DNA of 64,000 nucleotides, from assembly GCA_905221605.1 (NCBI GenBank), contig CAJNDS010002204.1, positions 273,001 through 337,000 of the forward strand, given 5' to 3'. Positions within the stretch are counted from its first letter, which is position 1. Each line of letters starts with the position of its first letter. The stretch is from Symbiodinium natans. Its lineage: Eukaryota; Sar; Dinophyceae; Suessiales; Symbiodiniaceae. The notes under the pieces were generated by a model that made no database searches, was not told the origin of the DNA, and was given only the letters and a program-made list of their open reading frames with translations. Positions 23,001-34,880 of the stretch are shown here, one piece after another. A program made the position numbers and the translations under genes.

Positions 23001-25375
23001 GAGACGGCAGCGACACAGCTCTCCTTGCTTTAGCCTTTTCACTGTGTTTCAAGGTGCCTTGAAAAGCTGATCCCAGTCCTGCCAGAGCTTCAAACGAAAA
23101 TCCCGCACCAAGAGGTGAGGAAAAGAAAGGAGTCCTGGGGAACGAAGGGGCGACCGTCCGATTGCACTCCAGGTTGTCTGAGGCCCTTCTTGACGCGACA
23201 AATTGCCTGAAGTCGCTGCAGCATCTACAATAGTAGAGTCGATCCCGAGTCTGCCATCTGAGGCCGAAGCTTTGCAGGCCAGGTCGCGCAAAGCGATCTC
23301 TGCCCGACGTCTCACGATGAAGGGTTCGCCTTAAAAACGTCCGCATCAAAGCGGGTCCAAAGCTCGGTTGCAGCAGAATCAGATCAGCGTTGGGCGATCG
23401 GAATGCGGAGCTCGAAACCTCAGTTGTGCAAATGGAGGTGCTCAGTCGTTGGACTCTATTACAACATCTTGCAAACCTCTTGAAGCAGTCTGCCCGTCTC
23501 AGCCGGTTGGTGTACTTCCACCGAACCAGCTTTGGCCCGACTTCTGTCTTTGTCAATGTTCGGTTCGGTGGTTTGGCGTGTTGTCGTGTTTGCATCCTTG
23601 CAAGCTTTGCGTGAGCTCGTCGACCTTTGCCGCAATGTTATGTGTTGCTGCTTATGTCAGCTTGCCAGACCACATTGGAGATTTCACTGGGCTGGGGGCT
23701 TTCGTGAGCTAAACGTAGATGGCCGGTGATAATTCAATTCAAGCTTTGCCCGAACCCTCGACAAAAGAATCGACTGCGCACGGACGGAAGAATTCAACCG
23801 GAACTCGGAAAAAAAACGAGAACTCAAACAAACTCTTGGTCTTGGACGTTGTTGTCGTCATGCCTGGCACGAAACAAGCAGTGTGCCTAATGTGCCAACT
23901 TGGCATGGCCCGACACTGCTCGCAGGCCTTGACCCCAAACCCTGAATGCTGAACTTGAAACTATTACTACACCGTAACGCTTCGCTCTGAGGCCCTAGCC
24001 TACACCCCAAACAGACTTTGCCAATATTGCATATGTGTGTATCTTGGAAAGTGCCCTGGTGCTACAAGAAATGCTGTTGTCTGAAGGGGCGGCATAACGG
24101 CGGGAACAAGCCGCCTGAAGGAACTATGTAGAGCAGGACTTATTGCAACACTTTGCAACTTTGGATATGACCGCACTAAACTTTGCGCCTCATTCCGAAC
24201 GTTCTTGGTGCAAAGCACAGCAAAACGAATGCTCGGCATCCAAAACCCTGAAAGTGTGCGAAAAACTTCTGCCAACCATTGCTTGCAACAAACACATGCT
24301 TGAAAACATGCAATATGTTGGGAGGGCCTCACATGGAGCTGTGCACACGTTGATCTTCAGCAGCATTATTGCCCATGGCTGGCTTTGAGATGCCTTTCAA
24401 AGTGTAACACAACAACAAACGCACACAACAAGCAAGTTCGCAAGCGTAGTTGCATTGCTTATTGACAGCAACCTGCCACCGCATTTTTGCGACATCAAAC
24501 ATTCGATGCACATGGTTGTTCTGATTTGTGTCTTCAAGCATACATGGATTGCGGCCATTGATGGTTTCGGACTGTCGCACTGCCGGCTGCAAACTTGCAC
24601 TTACATACCTTGCATGTTCAAAGGTGCATGCGTGTCGTATCCATTTTTGCATGACACAAAAACATACAAAAGTTTTTTTTAAGGGTTGTGTCGCGGGCAG
24701 GCTAACAAGGCCAAACATATCTCTGGACCCCATTTTGGACATCATTATCCTGAAAAGGCTGTATATAAAAAAGTAAACACCAAACCCCCAGCACTCAAAC
24801 GATTTGACAGGTTTTTTTAGCGATCCGGCTGAGGGCAAAATTTTCTTTCTTGGCACTTGGAAAACCTGCAAGCTTATGGAATGCGCAGAAAACCAAGAGG
24901 CAACCAAGCGCAAATAACATGACTGTGGGAAGTGTGTGGAATTATCCGCGCCTGAAAGGAGGATGCAAGCAAAACCAACATTCCGAGGCGCGCGCACGGG
25001 CCAAGCGCTTGAGAGCGAACTGGGGAAGTGTTTCGAAGCAAGCGTCGTGCAAAATGGCCAATACCTGCGTGTCTCGGTCAGTGACCAAACCAGACCTCTG
25101 AAGACGGCAAGGCAATCCAGCCAAGGCCTTAAGGTTGGTAGGCGTAACATGCGTAGCACAATAAAAAAGCGATGAAACAACCAACGCCGGCAGTCTTTGG
25201 ACCGTTAGCCACTCGAACCCATGTAACACCAGTGGCAACGTGGCCAAATTTCCCCTGCCAATATTCCCCAAGCAACGTGTCTTTGTCCACTCCACACGCA
25301 GTCAGCATTTGCTGCAAGCGCACGCTACATCTGTAACGGCTTCTACACAACAGTATGGCGAATCAAACGGAAACA

Positions 25376-25422
25376 CTACCACGATCACGACCACGACCAC
25401 GACCACGACCACGACTACTAGG
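25376..25422. repeat. (CCACGA)n array
   Basis: Seven CACGAC units end in ACTACTAGG. They are followed by a segment (about 25422-25452, CGCGTTTGTAGGAGGCCGTG) that recurs inverted at about 26029-26056 beside the CTCCTA/CTA array. Confidence 0.9.
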
Positions 25423-25599
25423 TCGCGCGTTTGTAGGAGGCCGTGGGTACTTTTAGTACATTCGCTTGTTGTCATAGTCCGAAAGTGAGCACCTTGTCGG
25501 TGTTTCGCGCGTTTGTCAGCGAGAACAGCGATCATAGACGTCCCGGAAAACTACTTACGGTCATGGATTTGCGGTGTGTTTAGGATTCAGGACTCGGGA

Positions 25600-26130
25600 T
25601 TTTATTGTTCCACATCCTTGTGCCGTATGTTGAACAACAAGCAACAACGCTGTACGTGCAAGTGCTTGGAGCATAATACGCGGTAGATACCAGTGTTTTG
25701 GGCATGGTCGCGAAAAGCATGGACGCTAGTGACAGATTTTCCTGTTCCGCATCTTTGCGCAGCATGTTGTACAAAGAGGCGAAAAGGATGTAAATACCAG
25801 TTGGGCATAAACCGCTGTAAATACCAGTGTTTTGGGCATGGTCGCGAAAGGCATGGACGCTTGTGATAGATTTTTTTGTTCCACATCCCGGTGCAGTATG
25901 TTGTACAACGAGGCGGAAACGCTGTAAATACCAGTCGTTTGTGCATGGACGTAAATTGAATGACGTTCTTATTCCCCCCACCCACCCACCATCCGAAAGC
26001 GAGGCGAAACACGAAATAAAGCAAAAACACCCACGGCCTCCTACAAACGCGCGGGGGACTACTCCTACTCCTACTCCTACTCCAACTCCTACTCCTACTC
26101 CTACTCCTACTCCTACTCCTACTCCTGCTC

Positions 26131-26220
<90 letters not shown>

Positions 26221-26510
26221 GGCGTCACGTAATTGATCGCAGGGGTTTTGTGGCGTGCAATTTTCGTGTTAAGAGACGAAAACCTCGGTATTTACAGTGT
26301 TTCCTGGCTTTGTCCGTTTACGGACACGAAAAATGGACGTGTAAAAAGTCCCGCAAACTACTTTCAACTACTTTAGGCGCAGGAGGAAAACATCGGTATT
26401 TACAGTGTTTTCGGGCTTCAAAAACGGTCAATTACAGGGCCTACTTTGCGCAGACGTGTTCTCAGAACAGAGGAAAAGACCGGTATTTACAGCGTTTCGC
26501 GGGATTTCTA
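25600..26510. repeat. inverted minisatellite pair around a TAG-type array
   Basis: A motif close to GTAAATACC(A/G)GTGTTT recurs at about 25683, 25790, 25815 and 25922 in one orientation. It recurs at about 26287, 26393 and 26481 in the opposite orientation (CGGTATTTACAGYGTTT). Longer units of about 130 bases (GGGCATGGTCGCGAAA..., TGTTCCACATC...) repeat within 25600-25930. The two halves face each other across the hexamer/trinucleotide array at 26061-26221. Related motifs occur at 48.25 and 48.53 kb. Confidence 0.8.
26061..26221. repeat. (CTCCTA)n then (CTA)n array
   Basis: About ten CTCCTA hexamers pass into about 30 CTA trinucleotides (TAG on the minus strand). Confidence 0.95.
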
Positions 26511-26559
26511 AGATGTGGCCAAACTTGTCCTTAAACCCGAACGCCTCCAGCAAGCCGAA

Positions 26560-27200
26560 CAGTCGTGCACCCTGAAATCCGAAACCCCGAAACCTGAAGC
26601 AAGCCCAAGAGTCGTGCACCCTTAAAATTTCAACCCCACAGCGTCAAGCACGTCCCCAGAAAAAAACACAAAACATCTGGAGCCTGAAACCCCAAACCCC
26701 ATGTGTACCCTGAATGACAAAGCAGTCCCACAGTGCACCCCCTTAAACCTTAAATCCCATAGAAAAAGCCCAAAAGTCCTTTCACCTTACAGCCTCAACC
26801 CCAAACCCTTCCCTTAAACCCTCAACCCCAAATCCCAAAAAAGCCCAGAAGATCCCTAAACCCTCCACTGTGAATCCCAAAAAGCCGAAAAGATCCCGAA
26901 ACCCTCCACTGTGAGCCCAAAAGGTCTTACCCTTAAACCCTAAACCCCAAATCCCAAAAAACCTCAAAAGGTCTCTACCCTCAAGCCCCAAACCCTAAAC
27001 CCTCCACTGTAAGCCCAAAATGTCTTGCCCTGAAACCCTAAACCCCAGATGCCAAAAAAAACCAAAAGATCTGTAGGCTGAAACCTCAAACCCCATATTT
27101 CCACTGGAAGCCCAAAAGGTTCCCAAAAAAGCCCAAAAGATCTGTACCTGCAAACCCTAAACCCTCCACTGTGAGCCCAAAAGATCTTGCCCCTAAACCA
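26560..27200. repeat. degenerate telomere-like tandem repeat
   Basis: About 640 bases made largely of AAACCCTAAACCCC variants, interleaved with phrases such as TCCACTGTGAGCCCAAAAG in units of roughly 60-70 bases. CCCTAAA is the complement of the TTTAGGG telomere repeat used by dinoflagellates. Degeneration and the internal position point to interstitial satellite rather than a chromosome end. Confidence 0.8.
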
Positions 27201-27239
27201 ACCAAAAAAACAGAGGAAAACAGTAGACAGCGTGGTCAA

Positions 27240-27400
27240 GCGTGCACAAAGCCCAGCACGACCCCCATGTGTGCACAAAGCACAGCACGTAATTACCCCC
27301 CCACCCCCCCCCCCCCAACCCCTCAGCATGGTCATGTGTGCACAAAGCACAGCACGTAATTACCCCCCCCCCACCCACCCCCCCCACCCCCCCCAACCCG
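27240..27400. repeat. tandem duplication with C-rich tracts
   Basis: A phrase containing GTGCACAAAGCACAGCACGT followed by AATTACCCCCC appears twice (about 27270-27310 and 27330-27372), each followed by a C/A homopolymer-like tract. A diverged third copy precedes them. Confidence 0.85.
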
Positions 27401-27483
27401 TCAAACGCAGAAAAAACCAGAGAAAACGATAGAAAAAGTCAAAAAACAGCAGAAAACACCATGATCAGTTAAGAGCGTGTCAC

Positions 27484-27750
<267 letters not shown>

Positions 27751-28125
27751 ACTATTTTTTATTGAACGCTGAGCGAGCGGGCTCTGCTCATTGCGGGCGA
27801 TTTGCACCGTCTGAGCACCGAAAATTGGTTTGGAGCTAATGGTTAGGAGAGGTGAAACTGAATTCAACACTGTAGAAGAAAGGTGAGACATCACGAGGTC
27901 TGGGATCGAACATTGACCAGCTGTTTGGCTAAAATGATACTGAGAGCATCTCAGCGATCATGTGTGAGAAGGACTTCTCCCCGTCGTCCTAATGTGTTTC
28001 GCTGCGTCCAGCACCCAATCTGCAATTGGGTCGTACCGGTTGCCGTCGCCCATAGTGTCCATCTGGCGTCCCACATGGAGCACTGTGCAGAAAGGCAGAG
28101 GATCGAAGGAGATCAGCTGGTGGAG
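27751..28125 (-). mobile_element. LINE-related 3' region ending at a TAG array, copy 1
   Basis: The reverse complement of 27751-27895 matches 47022-47145 at roughly nine bases in ten, including the phrase GCGTTCAATAAA next to the TAG array. Weaker similarity continues at 28055-28120 (GTGGGACGCCA). The match ends where the trinucleotide array begins in both copies. A reverse-transcriptase pseudogene lies upstream on the same strand, so this is plausibly that element's 3' untranslated end, though the two are separated by a CCTTGGACCTGG-type repeat and telomere-like DNA at 28260-28495. Confidence 0.6.
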
Positions 28126-28594
28126 GGCACTTGAAGATTATGCAGCAGGTATTGGGGCTCACCTTCGACTGCGTGTTGTTTTAGCAAATGCCTTTCCACT
28201 GTCTTTTGGATCTGAGCGCTTTGCACCTACGCACCTGGCAGTCCTGCTGGCATAGCCTGCTTGATTGGGACCTTTGACCTTGGCACCTTGCACCTGTGCA
28301 CCTTGAGACCTTGGACCTGGCATCTTGCACATGTGCACCTGGGAGTCCTGCCAGTCTGGCTGCTGGATTGGAACCTTGGGCCTGGGCAGCTGTACTGTAC
28401 TTCTAAAACCTTAAATCCAAAACCAAAACCCAAAACCAAAACCCCAAACCTAAAAACCCCCAAAACTCCAAGACCCCAGAACCCTAAAACCTGCAAAGAA
28501 TCTGTCTTTGATTTGGCAATCTGCAGCAAAAGGTTATTAAGCGCTGACAGTGTGCTGGAGGGAGGGGGGGGGATGTGCATCGTCACTTGATGCT

Positions 28595-29359
28595 TCAGGA
28601 AATGTCAAAAAGAAGATGTATAAACCATGACGGACTTGTCTTTGATCCAAGTTCCTTGCCTTTAGTGATGCCATAGGAAACGTACACTCCAAGGTACTTA
28701 AAGGATGTGGACTGCGGGAATGATTCCTGGGCTTTTGTGCTCCCAATTCGCCATTTGCGGTGTTGTACTCCCTGGGCGTCTAGGCTTGTGTGACTGAAAA
28801 GTTTGTGTGCACGGGCTGAGGCAGTGCCTGTTAGCTTAACCATTAAGTGACACTTGTCAGCGTTCACTTTAAAGCCATATTTTCTGACAATGCGGAGAAG
28901 ATCAGCTATCATGTTGTGTGCTTGCAGCAAATCTCTCCAGCTGATAACAGTGTGATGAACAGTCAAGTCATCTGCGTAGCCCGTCAAGCTATGCAGCACG
29001 CGATCCCAGCCTACGACCTCTGCGAGTTCTCGGAATAGCTTTCCTGTCAGCAAGGAGAACAGGGTTGGAGCTAGTTTGCACCCTTGCTTAATGTCTGTTG
29101 TGGACTCAACAGAGCATGAGGTCTGCTGGGATCGTACTGTGTAGCGACTGTTTGCATGCAGTGATGCCACTAATCCCTGGATGTCTGACGGTACCCCAGC
29201 TTCTTGAAGAGTGTCCATGAGGTCCTGGCGGCGAACCCATCGTAAGACCAAGATGTGTCCCCACATCGAATGCATCAGATGCTTTTGATGACATCTTCCA
29301 TTGTTGCGATAGTGCGGCATCCAGACTGATGTGCACTCCACAATGCAAGAGGAGAGCAC
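28595..29359 (-). pseudogene. LINE-type reverse transcriptase, truncated and frameshifted
   Basis: The minus-strand frame shows non-LTR reverse-transcriptase landmarks. DLMDTLQEAGVP and a K-Q-G-C-x-L-A-P-T-L-F block come first, then the catalytic LTGYADDLTV with YADD, then KYGFKVNADKCHLM and FKYLGVYVSYGI of the thumb region. The N-terminal part is lost: the region that should hold the first catalytic Asp reads ASDAFDVGTHLG in another frame, so there is at least one frameshift near 29240. An A-rich run (minus strand) at 29371-29382 marks the apparent 5' truncation. No endonuclease domain is visible. It is a dead copy. Confidence 0.85.
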
Positions 29360-29382
29360 ACGTGCAGTAGAGTTTTTTTTTT

Positions 29383-30710
29383 TAGCGGACGCCCCTTTAC
29401 CCCTTTACCACATCAGCACAGTGGGCCGGTCTATTGCGACTCCAATCCAAGGTGAAACCTCTCTCAGAACACAAAGAGGTCGAAGTTCCGTTGTGGCTTG
29501 ACTTGCGCTGTGTTGGAGGGAGCACAGAGTGCGGTTTGCATGCGGCAGCAAAATCACGTTCCGTTGTTCCCCTGCCCAGTCATTCAGATGGTCATTACCT
29601 GCAGTATCCGTTACTGCCAAGCGTTTTGGTTGTCGCCTTGATGTAAGACACGCAATGTCGATGTCCCAGTTTCAGCCCCCCAAGGGCTTTTGCCTTTCGG
29701 CTTTGAAGTCCAACACGACCCTAGCTGCTAAAGAGGCAGACCGTGCCGCCTTGGCCATTCTCGAAGACTCGATGGTCCGCTTTCCTTTGCAACCTTTGCT
29801 GTACATTCTGGGAATGGACGGCGTCTCTCAGCGCTGATGGGCGCCTGCACATCTGGACTGGATACTAACCGGTCGTTCGAATTGTTGCAGGGGCCCAGGC
29901 AGTGGCAAAACACGCGCGTGCGCCTTTCTAGATTTTAATGTGTTGGGGTAATTTCCTTCTTCTTTTATTCTGGCCGGAAGCCGTTTCAAAAAACGCGGTT
30001 CCAAGGGCTTCGGACTGGCTTTTAGAACCAACATCAAATCGCTGGAAGGGATAAGACTTCAAAAAACCACGATGTTAAAGTTAGAACTCCGCAAAGACAA
30101 GAAAGATTCCAAAAAGATTTAAAAAAAACTAGCAACGCAAACTGGAATTGCAACGCACGTTAGCAGCTTTCGTGGTTTAGGCTTGGACCGCATCCTGACT
30201 GCCTGCCGAAGAAGACCGGTGCGTTGATCAACTCCACAGCCGCGGCGCATCAGAAACAGACTTCTGCAAATTATACAGAACCCTTTGTAGAGTTTAGAGG
30301 TTCAGAGTTGGGCCTCTTAACGCGGAGCCTTGCAATCCTAGGTTGTTGGACACCTCGGAAAGGGGCGGTGGGAATGGGTGCTTTGTGGGTGCACCCACCG
30401 AAATTTCAAGCCCTAAACCCTAGGGTAGGCAGTTCAGAAGCTTACATCGGGCTTCCGCATTTGCAGACTCCAGTAGGCTTTAAGCTTTTGAACCTTACAT
30501 CAACACCCTCACGGCTTCGGTCGTAAATTGTTCCAAAGCCGTATTTAGTTTAGAAGCTTTGTGGGTCTGACGGGGGACGGTGGTTAAGCCACCAGGAAAC
30601 CGTAGGAGGGATGGGAGTCCGTAGCTAAAGGTCTGGCTTTGCTTGGAACCCTACTCGTAGGTAGCGGCCCCTCTGGGACAGCCCAGAGGCGTAGGTGTTC
30701 TTGGTGCTAT
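29383..30710. other. stretch without a recognised gene
   Basis: No family motif on either strand. Short frames such as 29660-29837 (plus, AAKEADRAALAILEDSMVRF) have protein-like composition but no partner exons. Degenerate CCCTAAA fragments occur near 30412. Confidence 0.5.
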
Positions 30711-30967
30711 ATTTTCCAAACAAAAATGTTTCAAATGTGTGAAAACATTTCCCGGCCAAAGATACAGGACAATCCATCGATGCCATGCTTGTTCATTTGT
30801 GTCCCACGCACAGCGATGCATTCACATGCACAGACTGCAATGACGTGCACCCTCACGCTAACAAGACTGAAGCTTATGCACTGGTATCTTTTCCAAGGAA
30901 GGGGATTTGCCATGTCTGCTTCCATCCGGGATCTGTCCTCTGCAGGTGTGTGAGAAACGAAATCTCC
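30711..30967 (+). repeat. 257-bp direct repeat, outer copy
   Basis: Practically identical to 31859-32115; I see one difference, CCCACGCACAG against CCCATGCACAG. It lies outside the left inverted terminal repeat of the DIRS-like element. Its last 41 bases (from GGGATCTGTCCTC) are tandemly duplicated at about 30968-31008. Confidence 0.95.
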
Positions 30968-31096
30968 CCGGGATCTGTCCTCTGCAGGTGTGTGAGAAAC
31001 GAAATCTCCCGAACGTCGGCTAACTCACTTCCCCTCACAGGTCCGACCTAGGTGTGACGGCCTGAACAGAATATTCATCAGGTTCACAACGACAGG

Positions 31097-31342
31097 TCAA
31101 GAAGTTTCTGGCTGTCGCTGAGAGCTTGACGAAGCGGCTTCATTCGGTTGCTCAAAGGCGGGTTCAGGGTTCACAAACTGCCACTGAGGCTGAAGAGCTG
31201 CAGCAGCCTCTCTTTGCTGCATCTCACGGTCCGCCATGAGATCGTCCAATACCTCAGCCACCTTCACGAGGGAATCCATGTTCAAAGCGTGAAGCCACAC
31301 TCGAAATTCGTCTAGCTGAGCTCGTGTCAACGACCGCGCCAT
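31097..31342 (-). CDS. small ORF beside the DIRS-like element, unknown function
   Basis: An 81-codon ORF with an ATG at 31342 (MARSLTRAQLDEFRVWLHAL). It is strongly helical, with LVKVAEVLDDLMADREMQ, and has a Gln/Ser-rich tail. It lies between the two copies of the 257-bp repeat and outside the left terminal repeat, on the same strand as the element's genes. The frame is open further upstream without an ATG. It could be an element accessory ORF or a chance frame. No family is recognised. Confidence 0.35.
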   Translation of the reverse strand: MARSLTRAQLDEFRVWLHALNMDSLVKVAEVLDDLMADREMQQREAAAALQPQWQFVNPEPAFEQPNEAASSSSQRQPETS

Positions 31343-31722
31343 GAAGAGTGCTGAAAAAGGCAAAGTGGTGAGAAAAGCAATTCTCGAGCCACACAAAGTA
31401 AGGCTCGCGCTGACAAAGGTCCCTGATTTCGACACGCTCGCTGAGTTGCCTGGTCCCTTCCCGAATGCTTCCATGACCTCCTGTGCACACAGAGTCATCT
31501 CCTGGCATAGTTGCAAAATCTCCGTCGTCAACTGTTCCTGTGGTCGCCACTCTACAAAGTACAATATCCACAACCGGCACATTGGTTACCATTACCGCCA
31601 GCCATTGGATCCTCGATTCTTTGTTCGTGTCTTCATCAAGACCCGCTGTTCCGGCGTCACGTTTCATCCCAACTGCCAAATGTAAGGCACTATTGGAGTG
31701 GGTGGGTGGGCAGAAAATTTTC

Positions 31723-31856
31723 CCCGACCCTCTCCACGAGGGTTGTGACTGAGAGGGCTGTGGCCTCTCTTCGTCTGAGCCGAAAAACTTTCGCATTCGG
31801 AGAATTCGAAAATTTTTCTCCGGAAAATAAAGGTCTGTACTTGCAGCACGATAACC
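31723..31856 (+). repeat. left inverted terminal repeat of the DIRS-like element
   Basis: Reads CCCGACCCTCTCCACGAG at its outer end and CAGCACGATAACC at its inner end. Its reverse complement is found at 42097-42225 with few substitutions and small indels. It contains an inner palindromic part (GGAGAATTCGAAAATTTTTC). Confidence 0.95.
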
Positions 31857-31858
31857 TT

Positions 31859-32115
31859 ATTTTCCAAACAAAAATGTTTCAAATGTGTGAAAACATTTCC
31901 CGGCCAAAGATACAGGACAATCCATCGATGCCATGCTTGTTCATTTGTGTCCCATGCACAGCGATGCATTCACATGCACAGACTGCAATGACGTGCACCC
32001 TCACGCTAACAAGACTGAAGCTTATGCACTGGTATCTTTTCCAAGGAAGGGGATTTGCCATGTCTGCTTCCATCCGGGATCTGTCCTCTGCAGGTGTGTG
32101 AGAAACGAAATCTCC
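31859..32115 (+). repeat. 257-bp direct repeat, inner copy
   Basis: Begins directly inside the left inverted terminal repeat and is a near-perfect copy of 30711-30967 in the same orientation. It therefore occupies the 3' untranslated end of the element on the minus strand. Confidence 0.95.
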
Positions 32116-32163
32116 CTCTCTTGGTCGGGGAGAATGCAAGTCCCTTCCTTGGTCATGGGAGTG

Positions 32164-34880
32164 TCAGGCGCGGCGCCCGACAAGCGAGTTTACCAGCCTG
32201 GCCGTTTCCGCGAGAAGCACCTGGTCTTTGAACCTGCAATTGTGTGGCAACCCTGTAAAGTCAAGGCGGGATGGGGTATCCGCCGCGTTGGATTTGCTCG
32301 GTACCCGAGCGTAGACCTGAATCATCTCGAGCTCCTGTTCCAACAATGCGCAAGCATTGCTCAAGAGGGTCAAGGCCTTTGAATCGCTGGTCAGCTTGAG
32401 GAGCGATATGCGCACCGCTTCAATGTCTAAGTAGCACATCACGTGTTTTCCCCGGAGAAATTCTCGGGCTAGAATGAAGAGCAGGAGAACAGCTATGCTC
32501 TCAAGCTCGTTGATGACTTTGGACTTTCCTCATTAAACAGGACTGCTCCCAGACCCATTTCGAGGCCTTGGAGTCCTCTTGCGAGGCGTCCGTAAAAGAT
32601 ACACCGTCTCTGAGGTCTGGGCTCGCACCGTCCTCGGCGGCGCTTCGGCTATGTAATGTCGTAGCCCCTGAAGTGCTGCGCAAAGGGAGGCTCTGGTTCT
32701 GTCTCCTGACATATGCGGGGGCATTGATGATGTCAGAGATTCTTCTCATGAAGCCCTTCGGCAAGCGCCCAGAGAGAGTTGGCCCGCCACAAAGTGCAGC
32801 CTTCCCCTCAGTCGATTCCAGGTCTTAGGGCTTGAGGCTCCTTGCTCCTGAAAGACTGCCAGGTCTTCAATGAGACTTTTGGTTCGTTCTGCTGTATTCT
32901 GGATCCTAAAAAAATTTGCTTGCTGCTGTCTGTAAGGTCAAATTCTACTCCCAAAGAACTGAAGACCTCCTGGAACGGCGGAGCCTTGTCTCCGTCTCTG
33001 TCAAACTCAAAGCAGAGCAAGTCTAGCAGAAAACATGCACTGGCCTCTGCGCTAGGGGCCAGCTGTCGTGTTGACAACAGCGTGAAGTCATCGTAAAACG
33101 AGCTCCAAGGCAAGTGCCAAAACGTGTTTCCTAGATGACAAATAGCCAAGCTGACCCTGATGAACGCGTGGACCGCCGCCACGGCGCCGAATGGAAGGCA
33201 AAGAAGCCTGAAGAAGCGAACCTCCCCCTAGCTTGGGTCCTTGACCGCCACGTAAGCCATGTTGAGTGCCTCTTCGGACAGTGGCAGTTGCCTATACGCT
33301 GATTCAGGTCAATGGTTTCCAAGCAGTCCTTGTCCTGCGTGCCTCAGGAACAAGATGGCTGAGGCTGCAATTGTCTCGACATCGTGCAACTCGATCTTCC
33401 ACATACTCCCAAATGCCTCGTTGATGTGGCTCTGGGACAGGTCGTCGATCGGCCTCACCTTGCTCCCTTGCTGGATTGCAAAACGTTTGCTGATTACAGC
33501 TCCTTGTGGCAAGCCCTGTTCTCAGAACGGTCCTTCCGAGCAGCCTTTCGACACTTCATCGAGACTTTTCTGCCACAGTTCTTCCAGAAACTGAGATGAG
33601 TCCTCAACTTCCTTGATGACCTGGTGGTTGGTCTCCTGGGCTCGCTGGAGCCATCTTCGTGACTGCGCTGCTCGAGTCTCAATCACCTTGGCTGCGGGCT
33701 GTTTAGAGCACGCCAAAATTGCCTTCCTGAGGGCGGGTGGCACCCCGAGACACAGGTGTCGGGGGTAGCCGACCAGTCGGGCTTTCGCCACAAATTCCTG
33801 TGGGTTCCACGGTACCTCCACCAGAACGTCCGTCGCAGAAGACAGTAGGGGCGTCACTCTCAACGCCGGGGCTCCTGGCGCCTTGAACCCCGGGATCTTG
33901 TCCGGTCCTAACCACTGTGTAGTTTGGAGAGTGCTGCGGAGTTGGCTGGGCACTGTCCATCTGGTTCGTCGGCAAAATCCGGGGATGACCTGAAAGGATG
34001 CAGCCCTTTTGGTCTTTGCCTGTGTCGTTACCACCCTGGCTCCTGAGGAGTTTGCGGGATCTCCCTCCAAGAGATTAAGGCCATCCCGACAACCCTTCTG
34101 TGTCAGATGCTGCAACAGCAGGGAAACGAAGTGCTTGCAGAACTGTTGCGGGTACGCGGTCTCAAGTTTTGTTGCGAGAACTCCCTCGTGCACTTCCCAG
34201 GGTAGGTGCTCATGGGATCCAACACACTTGACAGCCAGGCCTGTGATGAGGTCGTTGTTACCCAGCAAGGCTGTCCGCTTTAATCTCGAGCCTCCCATCA
34301 TGCAAAAGTCGCACTGGACCACAATTGCCTGTTCACTCCTCAGGATGTGTTCAACGGCGATGCAACGCCAGAGGAGACTGCGATAGGGGTTTTCTATGAT
34401 TACCACGATGCCGCATTCGCAGCAAAAGTCCCAGCTTCGGGCCGTGAGCCGGCAAAGCTCGTTAGCCTTTGCCACCCTTTCTGCATCACTTGGGCCAGGG
34501 CCTGGAAGCCCTTCCGGGTACTCCACTGACCTCAAAGGATGCGGCTCGTCCTCCCACGGAAGCTGGATTTCCTTGGCCCTGCTGGATGTGCTGCAGGGCG
34601 GCGCCAGCCATACGGCGGCCAGTCCTGGGGAACCCAGCCATTTCCACAGCAGACCTTTGTGCGACAGCAGGAGCAAGTCCAGCTGTATTATCTTGCCCTT
34701 GCGGCTTGGCCTGCGGACGTTGTCCACTCCGACCGACCGCCTGAGGCCGGCTGAAGCAGCCGCCGAGGTAATCCCGGCTGACCCTGCGAAAATCTCCAAA
34801 ACCCAACACTCCTGTATGGTCTGGGGCGCAGTACATTGCGCCTGTCCAGACCTGTGCGCGCCAGGATGACTCGCCTTAGG
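32164..34880 (-). pseudogene. element pol: methyltransferase-like, reverse transcriptase and RNase H domains
   Basis: The methyltransferase-like domain begins at about 34800. It has LEIFAGSAGITSAAASAG (motif I type), WLAPPCSTSSRA (Pro-Cys motif) and IIENPYRS, as in C5-cytosine methyltransferase-like folds. The reverse transcriptase follows in the same frame: QGAVISKRFAIQQGSKVRPI, DDLSQSHINEAFG, ARRQLPLSEE-like palm sequence and the catalytic SSFYDDFTLLS at about 33095. RNase H remnants are FTDASQED (about 32590) and ARVPSKSNAADTPSRLDF (about 32290). Lesions: a TGA at 33522-33524 inside otherwise continuous RT frame, a one-base frameshift near 33303, a TAG at 33228-33230 and a further frame change near 32800. 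It would copy the element's RNA and be made as part of a gag-pol polyprotein. Here it is dead. Confidence 0.85.

Larger units (their letters stand above)
17504..25370. other. long stretch without a recognised gene
   Basis: I could not identify a gene here. Many frames of 60-280 codons are open but have biased composition, no family motif and frequent antisense partners. Weak exon-like frames occur at about 18520-18560 (minus, AFDVMRIEFREGRRRDAQ), 21415-21500 (plus, AAYAAGLEGVLESLRCFSF) and 22660-22750 (plus). Because the GT5 gene shows that genes here can be cut into very small exons, spliced genes may be hidden. Confidence 0.4.

Noticed and set aside
22876-23595. 239-codon minus-strand ORF
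   Set aside because: Arg/Ser-rich with no motif or conserved pattern; looks like a chance frame in GC-rich DNA.
24329-25180. 283-codon minus-strand ORF
   Set aside because: No motif, irregular composition rich in Cys, Arg and Ser, and overlapped by equally open frames on the other strand; length alone is not enough.
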